Positions 45,128 to 53,200 of a stretch of DNA of 64,000 bases are shown one piece after another. Origin of the DNA: Marinomonas aquimarina (GTDB lineage: Bacteria; Pseudomonadota; Gammaproteobacteria; Pseudomonadales; Marinomonadaceae). The stretch covers positions 1 to 64,000 of the forward strand of contig NZ_FLOC01000018.1 in NCBI RefSeq assembly GCF_900089755.1. The letters are read 5' to 3'. Numbering within the stretch: position 1 is the first letter of the stretch; each line of letters begins with the position of its first letter. Made by a program: the position numbers and the translations under genes. The notes below the pieces were generated by a model. That model had not been told where the DNA came from. It was given only the letters and a program-made list of their open reading frames with translations, and did no database searches.

Positions 45128-45754
45128 ATGCCCACTGCGATCGAATTCATTGCCGACCGGCTGCCGCGAGTCACGGTGGAGGATGTGCGACGCTTCGCCG
45201 ATACCGTCGAAATCCGGGATGCACCGGCGTTCGCGGCTGAGTTGCAGGCGTTCATCCACGAGCGCGTGGAGGCGGTGACGCTGCCCGCCAACCTGGAAGG
45301 TGAAACGGTGGCGCAGGCCTTGCAGCGCAAGGCGGCCGCGTTGCGCTCCGACACGCGCTGGACACCGGCTGAAACCGATGTCCAGCGAGGCCGCGCCTTG
45401 CTGCTGGAAGCCTTCAACCAGCCGGACAACCTGCCGCCTGCCGAGTTCGCCAAGCTGGCGGACAAGTCGCGCCAGCAAATCTACAAGGACATCCTCGCCC
45501 GTCGGCTGCTGGCGCTGAACGTGGGGCCGCGCGGCCAGAAGCTGCCCGACTGGCAGCTCGACCCGGTGAAGCAGCAGTTGACCCAAACCGTGCTCCAGGA
45601 GGTCGAGGGCATCGACCACTGGACGATCTACCGCGCGCTGTCCGAACCCCTCGAAGGCCTGGGTGGTCGCTCGCCCGTGGATGCGGTGACGCATGGCACG
45701 ATCGATGACGTGGCCGAGGCCGTGTTCAACGTGCTGGGCGTCCAGGTGCATTGA
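45128..45754 (+). CDS. antitoxin of the RES pair (Xre/MbcA/ParS-like)
   Basis: 208 residues. The C-terminal half (about 85-205) has an HTH-like segment (AEFAKLADKSRQQIYKDILA), a wing with GPRGQKLPDWQL, and the ending HWTIYRALSEPLEGLGGRSP, like the toxin-binding DUF2384 region of MbcA/ParS antitoxins. The N-terminal half is unrecognised and helical. It lies 12 bases before the RES toxin in the same operon. The same C-terminal domain forms the extension of the integrase encoded at 840-2783. Confidence 0.82.
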   Translation: MPTAIEFIADRLPRVTVEDVRRFADTVEIRDAPAFAAELQAFIHERVEAVTLPANLEGETVAQALQRKAAALRSDTRWTPAETDVQRGRALLLEAFNQPDNLPPAEFAKLADKSRQQIYKDILARRLLALNVGPRGQKLPDWQLDPVKQQLTQTVLQEVEGIDHWTIYRALSEPLEGLGGRSPVDAVTHGTIDDVAEAVFNVLGVQVH

Positions 45755-45766
45755 AGCGAGACCGCC

Positions 45767-46399
45767 ATGAGCCACGAGCTGCCTTCGTTCCTGATCGATG
45801 CCGGTGAACTGCTCCAGCATGTGAGCCGCGTCGTCTATCGGGGCAGCCCGCTGTACTATGGCCGCAGCAGCACGAATCGCTACGATGACCCAGCGGGGGC
45901 CTACGGCGTGCTCTACCTGGGGCGCGACCTGCCCACGGCGCTGATGGAGTCGGTGTTTCACAAGCACCAGTGGCTTGCGGACACGCAACGCTCGATCGCG
46001 CTGAAAGAAGTCCAAGCCCGGATGGTGCGCGCAGTAGGCGTGATGGACGACGTGTTTCTGGCCGATCTCACGGCGCAGGGCGTCATGGCGGGCTACTTCG
46101 GCCTGAACCTGGAGCAGTTGGCCAGCCGCGACTACACGCACACGCAGCGGGTGTCCGCCCAGGTGCATGCGATGCTCGGAGATGATGGCCAGGCGCTGTT
46201 CGACGGGGTGCTCTATCCGTCGCGCAACAACTATCCCGCCAAGAGCATCGCCCTGTTCGAGCGTGCGGGAGCGAAGGTTGGCGTCATCGAGGACATCGAC
46301 CTGGTGGACCATGTGGACTGGCCGCGTTTCGTTGTTACCTACCGCATCGGCGTTGAACCCGACCCCGGCCCGGTGGGGCCGGATGACGAAGCGTCCTGA
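45767..46399 (+). CDS. RES-domain toxin
   Basis: 210 residues of the RES family. Conserved features are Arg25 (YRG), Arg38-Tyr39 (NRYDDP), Tyr46, Glu61 (ALMESVF) and a VLYLGRD strand. RES toxins such as MbcT and Res degrade NAD+; ParT modifies a synthetase. The antitoxin gene is directly upstream, so this is a stability module that could kill cells losing the element. Activity is inferred from the family. Confidence 0.88.
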   Translation: MSHELPSFLIDAGELLQHVSRVVYRGSPLYYGRSSTNRYDDPAGAYGVLYLGRDLPTALMESVFHKHQWLADTQRSIALKEVQARMVRAVGVMDDVFLADLTAQGVMAGYFGLNLEQLASRDYTHTQRVSAQVHAMLGDDGQALFDGVLYPSRNNYPAKSIALFERAGAKVGVIEDIDLVDHVDWPRFVVTYRIGVEPDPGPVGPDDEAS

Positions 46400-46483
46400 A
46401 GCAGCAAGAAAACACATTGAAGCCGCAAACCGAATGAAGTGGAGCAAACTGGAATAGGCATTCCTCAACAGCAGGAGACGACC

Positions 46484-46849
46484 ATGAACACGACGACCCG
46501 CACCAGCACCGCAGAACGCCTCGGCCGCGCCTTTGGCCGCGGATGGCGTGCCTATGCGCGACGCGAACGGCGGGCGTCGAACTGGTTGGTGTCCAAGGGC
46601 ATGCCGCGAGCTGGCGCTACCGCGCTCGTGTGGGTAGCCAAGCTGGCTGTACTGGGGGTGCTGCTCTACGTTGCGTTTTGGTTTGCACTCGTGATGCTGG
46701 GCGTTGCGGCGGCGGGATGGGCTGCTGCTGCAAATACTTCGGATGAGGACGAGTGGCCTTTCACCGACCTCACCGAGCTGCGCAAGACGCCGGGCTACGA
46801 TCCCAACCTGTACAACGACACGTCGCACGAGTTGTACACCGACGACTGA
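46484..46849 (+). CDS. DUF3742-type small membrane protein
   Basis: 121 residues with a basic N terminus, one or two hydrophobic helices (VWVAKLAVLGVLLYVAFWF; MLGVAAAGWAAAA) and an acidic C-terminal tail. Small proteins of this type (DUF3742) occur at this position in ICEclc/PFGI-1-like elements, at the 3' end of the transfer cluster and transcribed against it. Function unknown. Start 46484 follows AGGAG. Confidence 0.75.
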   Translation: MNTTTRTSTAERLGRAFGRGWRAYARRERRASNWLVSKGMPRAGATALVWVAKLAVLGVLLYVAFWFALVMLGVAAAGWAAAANTSDEDEWPFTDLTELRKTPGYDPNLYNDTSHELYTDD

Positions 46850-46860
46850 CCGGCCTCGCG

Positions 46861-48381
46861 CTATTTCAGTTTTCCTCCGGTGAGCGCCCCGGCACCCTTG
46901 CCGCCAGCTTGGCCGGCGCTCTTGCTGCCATCGGAAAGTCCCTGGATGACGTGCCCGGCCCGAATCCCAACCCAGGTAAGGCTCGCCAGCCAGAATCCCG
47001 GCAGAACCAGGAACATCGTGCCCATGACGAACATCAGGAGCATGTCGCCGAAGGCGTTGTTCAACCCTACCAGCGGGTCAAAGTTGGTGTGCGGCCGGTT
47101 CCAGCCAAAGCCCCAGCCATAAAGCGCGTCCAGAATCGTTGAATCGATCCAGCGTGCGAGCTGGAACCAGAAGTCCGTGAAGAACAGCGCGAACTGCACG
47201 ACGCTGACGGTGACGACCGTCTTCAGGTCGTAGGTGCCCACAACCAGCACGAGCGGGATGCAGATGACCAGCGCCATCTTCAGTAAGGCGAGGATCATGG
47301 GCAGGGATTGGCGCACGACATCCATGGCAGGAAACGCGGCAATCGCGCCGACTGCCATCCCCACGTCGCCCGTGGCGCGCGTCACGATGTTCGGCAGGGT
47401 CTTGTCGATCTGGCCGCCGTAGTCCGTATAGACGCTGCCCTGGTTCAGTTTCTGCTGCCGCGGTGACGCGATGGCGCGGATCACCGAATCGTCCACCTCG
47501 GCCCGGCTGAGGAACCCGGCCCAGCCCGCCAGGCGATTCAGCAGGGTCGGGGCCACTTGCCCCAGCAGCCGCGCGCGCAGGCCGTTGCTGCCGTCTGACC
47601 ACCACTGCCTGCAGGTCGGGTAGCCGCCACCATTGGCAACCTGCGCGAGGCCTGCATCGCGGGTGTCGTCATAGGGCCATGCCTCGCGCGCCGTGCTGGA
47701 GCGGTAGCTGTCGTAGTAGCCACCCGTGTCCGTGAAAAAGCGCGAGCCGATCCAGGTTACGTCGTGCATCTGCTGCTCATCGAGATCCGGGCGCTGCATG
47801 AACAATTTGGCCCGCGCAGGCCCATAGCAATCCCGCGAGAAGTCCGCGACCTCCTGAGCCAGTACCGGGTCGTCAATGCGGGTCGCGTCGATCTCCATCC
47901 TCATCTGCCGCAGGTCCGTACCGCACGGGATCGCCGCTACCGAGGCGCTCGTGACGGCGCGCGAGAGCGCGTGCATGAAAGCCCACCAGACCGGCACCTT
48001 CGCCGACTGGTTGTTGATGGTGCTGAAGGACTGCGACCAGCCGGTTTCCGTGGGCTGCGGCACGCTGACCTGGCACTGCGCCGAGCGCGAGCTGTCGTAC
48101 TGGATGGTGCTGAGGTCCACGTCGATGAACGGAATGCCCGCGAACATCACCACCACGATCGCGACGAACACCCGGTTCTCGATACGGGCGGCACTCAGAA
48201 CGCCTTTGTTGCCCTCGTCAGCGCCTTCCGCGCGGGCCTTCAGCCACTCCTGCACGACGATGGCGACGAAAGGCAGCGCGAACACCCCGCTGGACACCAG
48301 CACGGCCCAGATACCGTTGTTGACGATCCAGGACACGAGGGTGAGGTAGTACTCCAGATAGTCGGTCGTGAAGAGCGTCAT
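46861..48381 (-). CDS. TraG N-terminal-domain inner-membrane protein (VirB6-like role)
   Basis: 506 residues with several membrane helices at both ends and a large periplasmic loop in the middle. It matches the TraG_N type of ICE proteins (opening LEYYLTLVSWIVNNGIW). In F-like systems TraG helps mating-pair stabilisation and pilus assembly. Last gene of the leftward transfer cluster, convergent with the DUF3742 gene. Confidence 0.85.
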   Translation of the reverse strand: MTLFTTDYLEYYLTLVSWIVNNGIWAVLVSSGVFALPFVAIVVQEWLKARAEGADEGNKGVLSAARIENRVFVAIVVVMFAGIPFIDVDLSTIQYDSSRSAQCQVSVPQPTETGWSQSFSTINNQSAKVPVWWAFMHALSRAVTSASVAAIPCGTDLRQMRMEIDATRIDDPVLAQEVADFSRDCYGPARAKLFMQRPDLDEQQMHDVTWIGSRFFTDTGGYYDSYRSSTAREAWPYDDTRDAGLAQVANGGGYPTCRQWWSDGSNGLRARLLGQVAPTLLNRLAGWAGFLSRAEVDDSVIRAIASPRQQKLNQGSVYTDYGGQIDKTLPNIVTRATGDVGMAVGAIAAFPAMDVVRQSLPMILALLKMALVICIPLVLVVGTYDLKTVVTVSVVQFALFFTDFWFQLARWIDSTILDALYGWGFGWNRPHTNFDPLVGLNNAFGDMLLMFVMGTMFLVLPGFWLASLTWVGIRAGHVIQGLSDGSKSAGQAGGKGAGALTGGKLK

Positions 48382-48396
48382 GGCCCCGATCTCCCC

Positions 48397-48768
48397 TCAA
48401 GCGGCCTGCATCAACAGGCTGGCTTCCAGCGCGACGATGGCGACGACGCCGGCGACCTCGGTACGGATCAGCCGGCGCCGCGCCTGCCCATCTGTCCCGC
48501 TTTGGTCTTCGCGGGCCAGCACCCGGCGGCGCATCCAGAACCATCCATAGGCCGTTGCCGCGTACACGCACAGCCGCCAGATGAAGAAATACCCTGCGGA
48601 GGCCGCCAGCCACCGTTCCCAGCCTGCAACGCTGCCGACCAGGTTGATGCCCGCGACGTTCGCCCCCACTGCGGCGGCAACGATAAGCACCAGCCACAGC
48701 AGCGTCTTCGCCGCGCGCCGGCTGAACAACCAGCGCAGCGGCCGCCAGGCCATGCGCGCCGGGCTCAT
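48397..48768 (-). CDS. small ICE membrane protein
   Basis: 123 residues with three hydrophobic segments (TLLWLVLIVAAAVGANVAG; WLAASAGYFFIWRLCVYAA; VAGVVAIVALEASLLM). Overlaps the preceding gene by four bases (ATGA) and is followed 15 bases later by the TraG-like gene. Conserved in position in ICEclc-type clusters; specific role unknown. Confidence 0.75.
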   Translation of the reverse strand: MSPARMAWRPLRWLFSRRAAKTLLWLVLIVAAAVGANVAGINLVGSVAGWERWLAASAGYFFIWRLCVYAATAYGWFWMRRRVLAREDQSGTDGQARRRLIRTEVAGVVAIVALEASLLMQAA

Positions 48769-50162
48769 GGCCGACTCCCCGGATTGCCCTTCTGGAGCTG
48801 GTCGAGACGGTCCGGCACAGGATCGCCCTCGTAGATGCCGCGCGAACCGGCCGCGCGCGCGCCGTGGCGCTGGATGATCGCCATGGGCGAGTTGTTCGCC
48901 AGTTCGCGCCGCAGCTCCAGTTCGGTCTTGAGGTTGCGAATCTCACGGTCGAGCGTGTCGCTCTCGTGGTTCACCGCCTCCACGGCAAGTTCGTTCGCCG
49001 CGACGTTGGGCTCCTTCTTGCCCGTGAGCAGCGTGCGCTGCAGCAGCAGCGCTTTCTCCAGCACGGATGCCAGCGCGACCTCGGACGCGAGGCGCTGCGA
49101 CAGCAGGTGCTGGTCGGGCTCGTCGCGCAGCGCCTCGATCACGCCGCGCGTGATCGGCAGCGACGCACTGCCAGCTTCGCGCAGGTTCTCCGGCGTCGTG
49201 TTCTTGGCCTTGGTTACCAGGTCCTGGAGCGCCTGCAGCTTGGCGTCGTACTCCTCCTGGATCAGCGGCGTGAGCCCGACGCCCGGCGTCGTCTCGGTCT
49301 TGGTGCAGGCATCGCACGTGCGCTGCTCCTTCTCGCCGAGCACGCGCGTGGCCCACTCGACGGCAGCCTGCGGCGAGGTCCAGGTCTGGCACGAGAGACT
49401 GCTGCAACTGGCCGGCGCAATGGACGAGGTGTCGGTCACGCCGCGGCCGTTGACCAGGTTGTAGCCAGCGCGGGTGACATCGCCGACGACCTTGATCGCG
49501 GGCTGGCCGGAGCCGCCCGCGTTGCTGCCCCCGACCCACGGCACGCCGTCATTGCCGCGGCGCGTCTCGGCCTGCTCGATGGCCGAGACCGCATCCGTGC
49601 TCGACACGGCATCGCGCAGCGCCAGCCCTTCGGCCATCTGGCTCCAGCCGAGTTGGCCGCCCGCCGTTTCGGCCATCTTCTCGGCCATGGCACGGCACGT
49701 CAGCTTGCTGCGGTCGAAATCCAGCCGCGCCTGCAGCACGCCATTGGTGAGCAGGTTGTACAGACCGGGATCGGCCCGCTGGATGATCAGTGCGGGCAAC
49801 GATGCCACCGCACTGGTGGCACTCTGGATCACCGACGACATGATTTGCTGGAAGCCGTTGGTAATGCCGTTAAGTTGGTTCTTCAACGTGGTCTGGATGC
49901 TCATGTCGCCGCAGATCAAGTTGCTGTTCCAACCCACGCCGACACCGATGGAGCGCATGCCGGCTGCACGTCCCATCGACACGGCGTTGCCGCCACCGAT
50001 CGAGTACATGACGTCATCGCCGATGACGCTGCCGCTGGTCTGGTATCCCAGTTGACCCCAGGCCACGCCGCTGCCCAGCGCGAGCGCGCCGGCCAGTGCC
50101 AGGACGATCTCCGTGCGACGTACCCGGCGGGAGAACGGATTGAATGCAGGACGGAACTTCAT
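48765..50162 (-). CDS. ICE transfer protein, PFL_4711/TIGR03755-like
   Basis: 465 residues with a signal sequence (IVLALAGALALGSGVAWGQ) and Cys-containing segments (CRAMAEKMAE; CSSLSCQTW; RTCDACTK), suggesting periplasmic disulfides. It resembles TraH-like mating-pair proteins of the MPF-G class. It lies 9 bases after the TIGR03756-like gene. Confidence 0.85.
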   Translation of the reverse strand: MKFRPAFNPFSRRVRRTEIVLALAGALALGSGVAWGQLGYQTSGSVIGDDVMYSIGGGNAVSMGRAAGMRSIGVGVGWNSNLICGDMSIQTTLKNQLNGITNGFQQIMSSVIQSATSAVASLPALIIQRADPGLYNLLTNGVLQARLDFDRSKLTCRAMAEKMAETAGGQLGWSQMAEGLALRDAVSSTDAVSAIEQAETRRGNDGVPWVGGSNAGGSGQPAIKVVGDVTRAGYNLVNGRGVTDTSSIAPASCSSLSCQTWTSPQAAVEWATRVLGEKEQRTCDACTKTETTPGVGLTPLIQEEYDAKLQALQDLVTKAKNTTPENLREAGSASLPITRGVIEALRDEPDQHLLSQRLASEVALASVLEKALLLQRTLLTGKKEPNVAANELAVEAVNHESDTLDREIRNLKTELELRRELANNSPMAIIQRHGARAAGSRGIYEGDPVPDRLDQLQKGNPGSRP

Positions 50163-50171
50163 GGCACCCCC

Positions 50172-51119
50172 TCAGAGGAAATCGACGCTGCCCAGGAACA
50201 CCTGGCCCCGGCGCTCGCAGCAGGCATACGGCCGCCACAGCGCCCATGCGTAGTCGCCTTGCTGGGCCTGGGTAAGGAAGCCGCTGCGCGGGAAGACCGT
50301 GCAGGACGAGGACAGGACGGGCGTGAGTTCTTGCCACTTGCCGGTCGAGGCCTCGCCCTCCATCAGCGCGCCGGCCGGCCAGTAGCCGTCACGGGAGTTG
50401 GCAAGCAACGGCTGATAGACGTGGATCTGCCCGCGGCGCGTGACCACATCGCCCGCACGCTGGGCCACCACTGCGCCGGCCTTGAAGTCGTCGGTCTGGT
50501 GCAGGAAGCCGCCACGGGGATACACGTTGCCCCAGAGATTCATCGTGGTACGGGCACCGACTTCGCGCCGGCCCGGAATCAGCGCTTCCGGGTAGGCCAT
50601 CTCGGGCACGTTGTAGCGCCAGGCCAGCGTATCCAGGGTGCTGAGCAAGTACGGCATAAACGCCGTGCCCGCGCCCTCACAGAAGTAGCCTGACGAAGAG
50701 ACGAACTGGTTGAACACCTCTGCGCCGGGGTGACCGATGACATCCGCGTTCTTGAATTTGGCGAGGCTGTTTTCGTGATCCTCGTTCGTCGTTCCGTCGC
50801 CGCCAGCTTGGGCGGACGGGTTGGGCGTGCTCATTGCCTGGACTTCGACCCAGGGGTTTTCTCCGGTATTCGAGTACGACGACACCACTGCATCGGGGAT
50901 GTAGTGGCGCACCTTGATCGACGTGCGCACGGTGCAGCCCGTCCATGTGCAGTAGAGCCAGTAGCAGATGCCGACGACGCGGTATTCGAGGCAATCGGGC
51001 GATGCCACCGAGCCGATGATGGTCGCTGTATTGAGGGCGTAGCTGCCCGTGGCGCTGAGCAGCAGCAACGAAGCCACGCCAGCGCGCAGGCGGCGCATCA
51101 GGTCGAATGGTCGGGTCAC
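50172..51119 (-). CDS. ICE transfer protein, PFL_4710/TIGR03756-like (TraU-type)
   Basis: About 315 residues. The GTG start at 51119 overlaps the upstream stop as GTGA, and gives a signal peptide (LRAGVASLLLLSATGSYA). Many Cys residues (CLEYRVVGICYWLYCTWTGC near the mature N terminus) recall TraU of F, a periplasmic pilus-assembly and DNA-transfer protein. The DsbA-like protein of this cluster may form its disulfides. Confidence 0.85.
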   Translation of the reverse strand: MTRPFDLMRRLRAGVASLLLLSATGSYALNTATIIGSVASPDCLEYRVVGICYWLYCTWTGCTVRTSIKVRHYIPDAVVSSYSNTGENPWVEVQAMSTPNPSAQAGGDGTTNEDHENSLAKFKNADVIGHPGAEVFNQFVSSSGYFCEGAGTAFMPYLLSTLDTLAWRYNVPEMAYPEALIPGRREVGARTTMNLWGNVYPRGGFLHQTDDFKAGAVVAQRAGDVVTRRGQIHVYQPLLANSRDGYWPAGALMEGEASTGKWQELTPVLSSSCTVFPRSGFLTQAQQGDYAWALWRPYACCERRGQVFLGSVDFL

Positions 51120-51562
51120 GGCTGGGTCCTCCGGTGCTGCTCGATGCGCGCGACAGCGCGAGCCACATCCGGCTCGCCATAGACCACATAGCGCCTGTCC
51201 ACCACCACGGCCGGGAGGCTGGTGATGCCGAGGCTCCATGCGTCGGTAACGCCTTGGTATGCGGAAGCGATGCGTCGCTGCAGATCGGCACCGCCGCCAT
51301 TCAGCCGGCGCTTGACGATGGCCGTCGCCTGTTCGGGGTCGGTGGGCAGTCCCGCGGAAAGCTCCGCTTCAATCCTGTGGGCTTCGTCCAGCTCGATCAG
51401 CCGCTCGCCGCCCATGGTCTTGACCGGGTGGCGGCTGTCGGTGACGACCACCACGTCGGCGGCGAAGGTGGCCGGGCTGAAAACGGCCAGGGCTGCCGGC
51501 AGCGCCACGGCCCGGCCGAGGGTTCGCCAGCCCGGCGCGAACCTGGAAAGGGATGCTGTCAT
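51116..51562 (-). CDS. ICE transfer protein, PFL_4709/TIGR03757-like
   Basis: 148 residues: signal peptide ending TFAAD, then a thioredoxin-like small domain with VVVTDSRHPV and ITSLPAVVVDRRYVVYG, comparable to TrbC/TraW-type periplasmic proteins. Translationally coupled to the next gene by the four-base overlap. Confidence 0.83.
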   Translation of the reverse strand: MTASLSRFAPGWRTLGRAVALPAALAVFSPATFAADVVVVTDSRHPVKTMGGERLIELDEAHRIEAELSAGLPTDPEQATAIVKRRLNGGGADLQRRIASAYQGVTDAWSLGITSLPAVVVDRRYVVYGEPDVARAVARIEQHRRTQP

Positions 51563-51724
51563 GTCGCGTGCCCTTGAAGTTGATCAGAGCAGTAGTCAAA
51601 CGCGAAGCCGACGCGGCCCCAACAAACAATGCGCATCGCGCACTGCCCGCATACCTGCTTGTCTCGCGCCCATGAAAAAGCGGAGGCCGAAGCCTCCGCG
51701 TGGATCAGGGAGCCGATGCCGTCG

Positions 51725-52219
51725 CTACAGCAGGCCGGATTCCGCGAACGAGTACGGCGTGCCCTGGCCGACGATGAGGTGATCCAGCACCCTCACGTCG
51801 ATCAGCGACAACGCGGCCCTCAGCGTTTGGGTCAACGCACGGTCCGCGCTCGACGGCTCCGTGCAGCCCGAAGGGTGTTGGTGAGAAAAAATGACCGCTG
51901 CCGCATTCAGTTCCAAGGCACGCTGCACGATCGGACGCGCATGCACCGAGGTCGAATGGATCGTGCCTCTGAACATCGGCTCGTAGGCCAGCACCTCGTG
52001 CATGCTGTTGAGGAACACGATGGCGAAGACTTCATTGGGCTCGGCGGCCAGTTTCAGGCGCAGGTAGTCCTTGACGGCGGCAGGCCTCTCCAGGGATGGC
52101 CCCTTCTTGAAGACCCGCTGCTCCAGCAGCGCGATGGCTTGCCGGATGATCCAGTCATCGGATTGGGACATGGGGGCAAAACGTGGCTCCACGCAGGAGT
52201 CGTTGGCGACGAGAGACAT
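51725..52219 (-). CDS. RadC-like JAB-domain protein
   Basis: 164 residues with the metalloprotease-like JAMM motif His113-x-His115-Pro-Ser-Gly and Asp126. Small RadC proteins are common in ICEs and phages; their role is not settled, despite the old DNA-repair label. The start at 52219 has GGAGG 5-8 bases upstream, better than the longer frame. It sits between the DsbA-like gene and the TIGR03757-like gene. Confidence 0.88.
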   Translation of the reverse strand: MSLVANDSCVEPRFAPMSQSDDWIIRQAIALLEQRVFKKGPSLERPAAVKDYLRLKLAAEPNEVFAIVFLNSMHEVLAYEPMFRGTIHSTSVHARPIVQRALELNAAAVIFSHQHPSGCTEPSSADRALTQTLRAALSLIDVRVLDHLIVGQGTPYSFAESGLL

Positions 52220-52257
52220 GGCGGACCTCCAGAAAGTGAGCGGAGGGCGCCACCCTG

Positions 52258-52273
52258 GGAGGGCAAGCCCTCC
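52258..52273. other. GC-rich hairpin between DsbA-like and RadC genes
   Basis: GGAGGG-CAAG-CCCTCC, a 6-bp stem with a tetraloop, without a T run on the transcribed strand. It could modulate transcription or protect mRNA between two parts of the operon. Confidence 0.4.
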
Positions 52274-52401
52274 TGGGGATGGAAACAGCGGAACAAGGTG
52301 CATCCATCACCGCGCGGCGGTGATTGTTCGCGGCCAGGATGCGAAAGCGAACGGGTAGCGGTCAGCGCGGCGAGCCGCGCCGTAGCCTTCAAGACCGAGG
52401 G

Positions 52402-53187
52402 CTACCTGGGCATGTCGCCGACAACGTCGGCAGGCATTTCGGATGTGGGGGTGGCGGGCGAACCCGGCGCGTCGCTGGCCATTTCCCCGGCCGCCAGCAG
52501 GTCCATGGCCGAGAGCAAGGCATCGCCCTCGATCGGCCCCTGCAACAGGATGGCCTGGCCCGTCTGGCGATCGAGCAGTCGCAGCGACGGCGTGGCGGTC
52601 ACGCCGCTCTTGGTGGCTTCCGCGGCCTGCGCGCGGATGGCCACGTTGGGGCGCTCGCTAGCCATGCACTGTTCGATGGCTGACGTTGTTTCGGGGTAAC
52701 GCAAGCCATCGGGCAAGCCCTGGCCGTCGCTGCGCGTGTGGGCATAGACCCATTCGACCGCCTGCCAGAACGCCGCATGCCCGCCCGCTTCGGCGGCGCA
52801 CTCGGCCAGACGTGCCTCGGCCGACGCGGCAGGCTCGTGCGCGGCCAGCGGCTGGTGATGCCATTGCAGCGCCACGTCGGTGTTGTTGCCGACCCAGCGC
52901 TTGAGCTGCGGGAAATACTCCCGGCAGAACGGGCATTCCAGGTCGGCATAGAGCGTCAGCGTGAAACGGCCTTCCGGGTTGCCCATCTGCCAGGGTGGCC
53001 CAGCGACCTGCGCCGTGCTGACCGGCGCGCGCGACGGCGCTGAGGATTCGCCGGGCGTCCGGGACACCAGCCAGATCAGCAGCAGCGCGACCAGCGCAGC
53101 AGCCAATACCCAGGGCCAGCGAGGCCGCCAGCGGCGACGGCGGAACGCCTGGACCTGCATCGGAATGGAAGGACGTTTCTGTTCCAT
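52402..53187 (-). CDS. membrane-anchored DsbA-family thioredoxin
   Basis: 261 residues with an N-terminal anchor helix (WPWVLAAALVALLLIWLV) and a periplasmic thioredoxin domain carrying Cys85-Pro-Phe-Cys88 (DLECPFCREYF) and a TATPSLRL cis-proline loop. It probably oxidises or isomerises disulfides in the Cys-rich transfer proteins of this cluster. It follows the VirB4-type ATPase gene by 13 bases. Confidence 0.87.
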   Translation of the reverse strand: MEQKRPSIPMQVQAFRRRRWRPRWPWVLAAALVALLLIWLVSRTPGESSAPSRAPVSTAQVAGPPWQMGNPEGRFTLTLYADLECPFCREYFPQLKRWVGNNTDVALQWHHQPLAAHEPAASAEARLAECAAEAGGHAAFWQAVEWVYAHTRSDGQGLPDGLRYPETTSAIEQCMASERPNVAIRAQAAEATKSGVTATPSLRLLDRQTGQAILLQGPIEGDALLSAMDLLAAGEMASDAPGSPATPTSEMPADVVGDMPR

Positions 53188-53200
53188 GGCGTTCTCCGGT

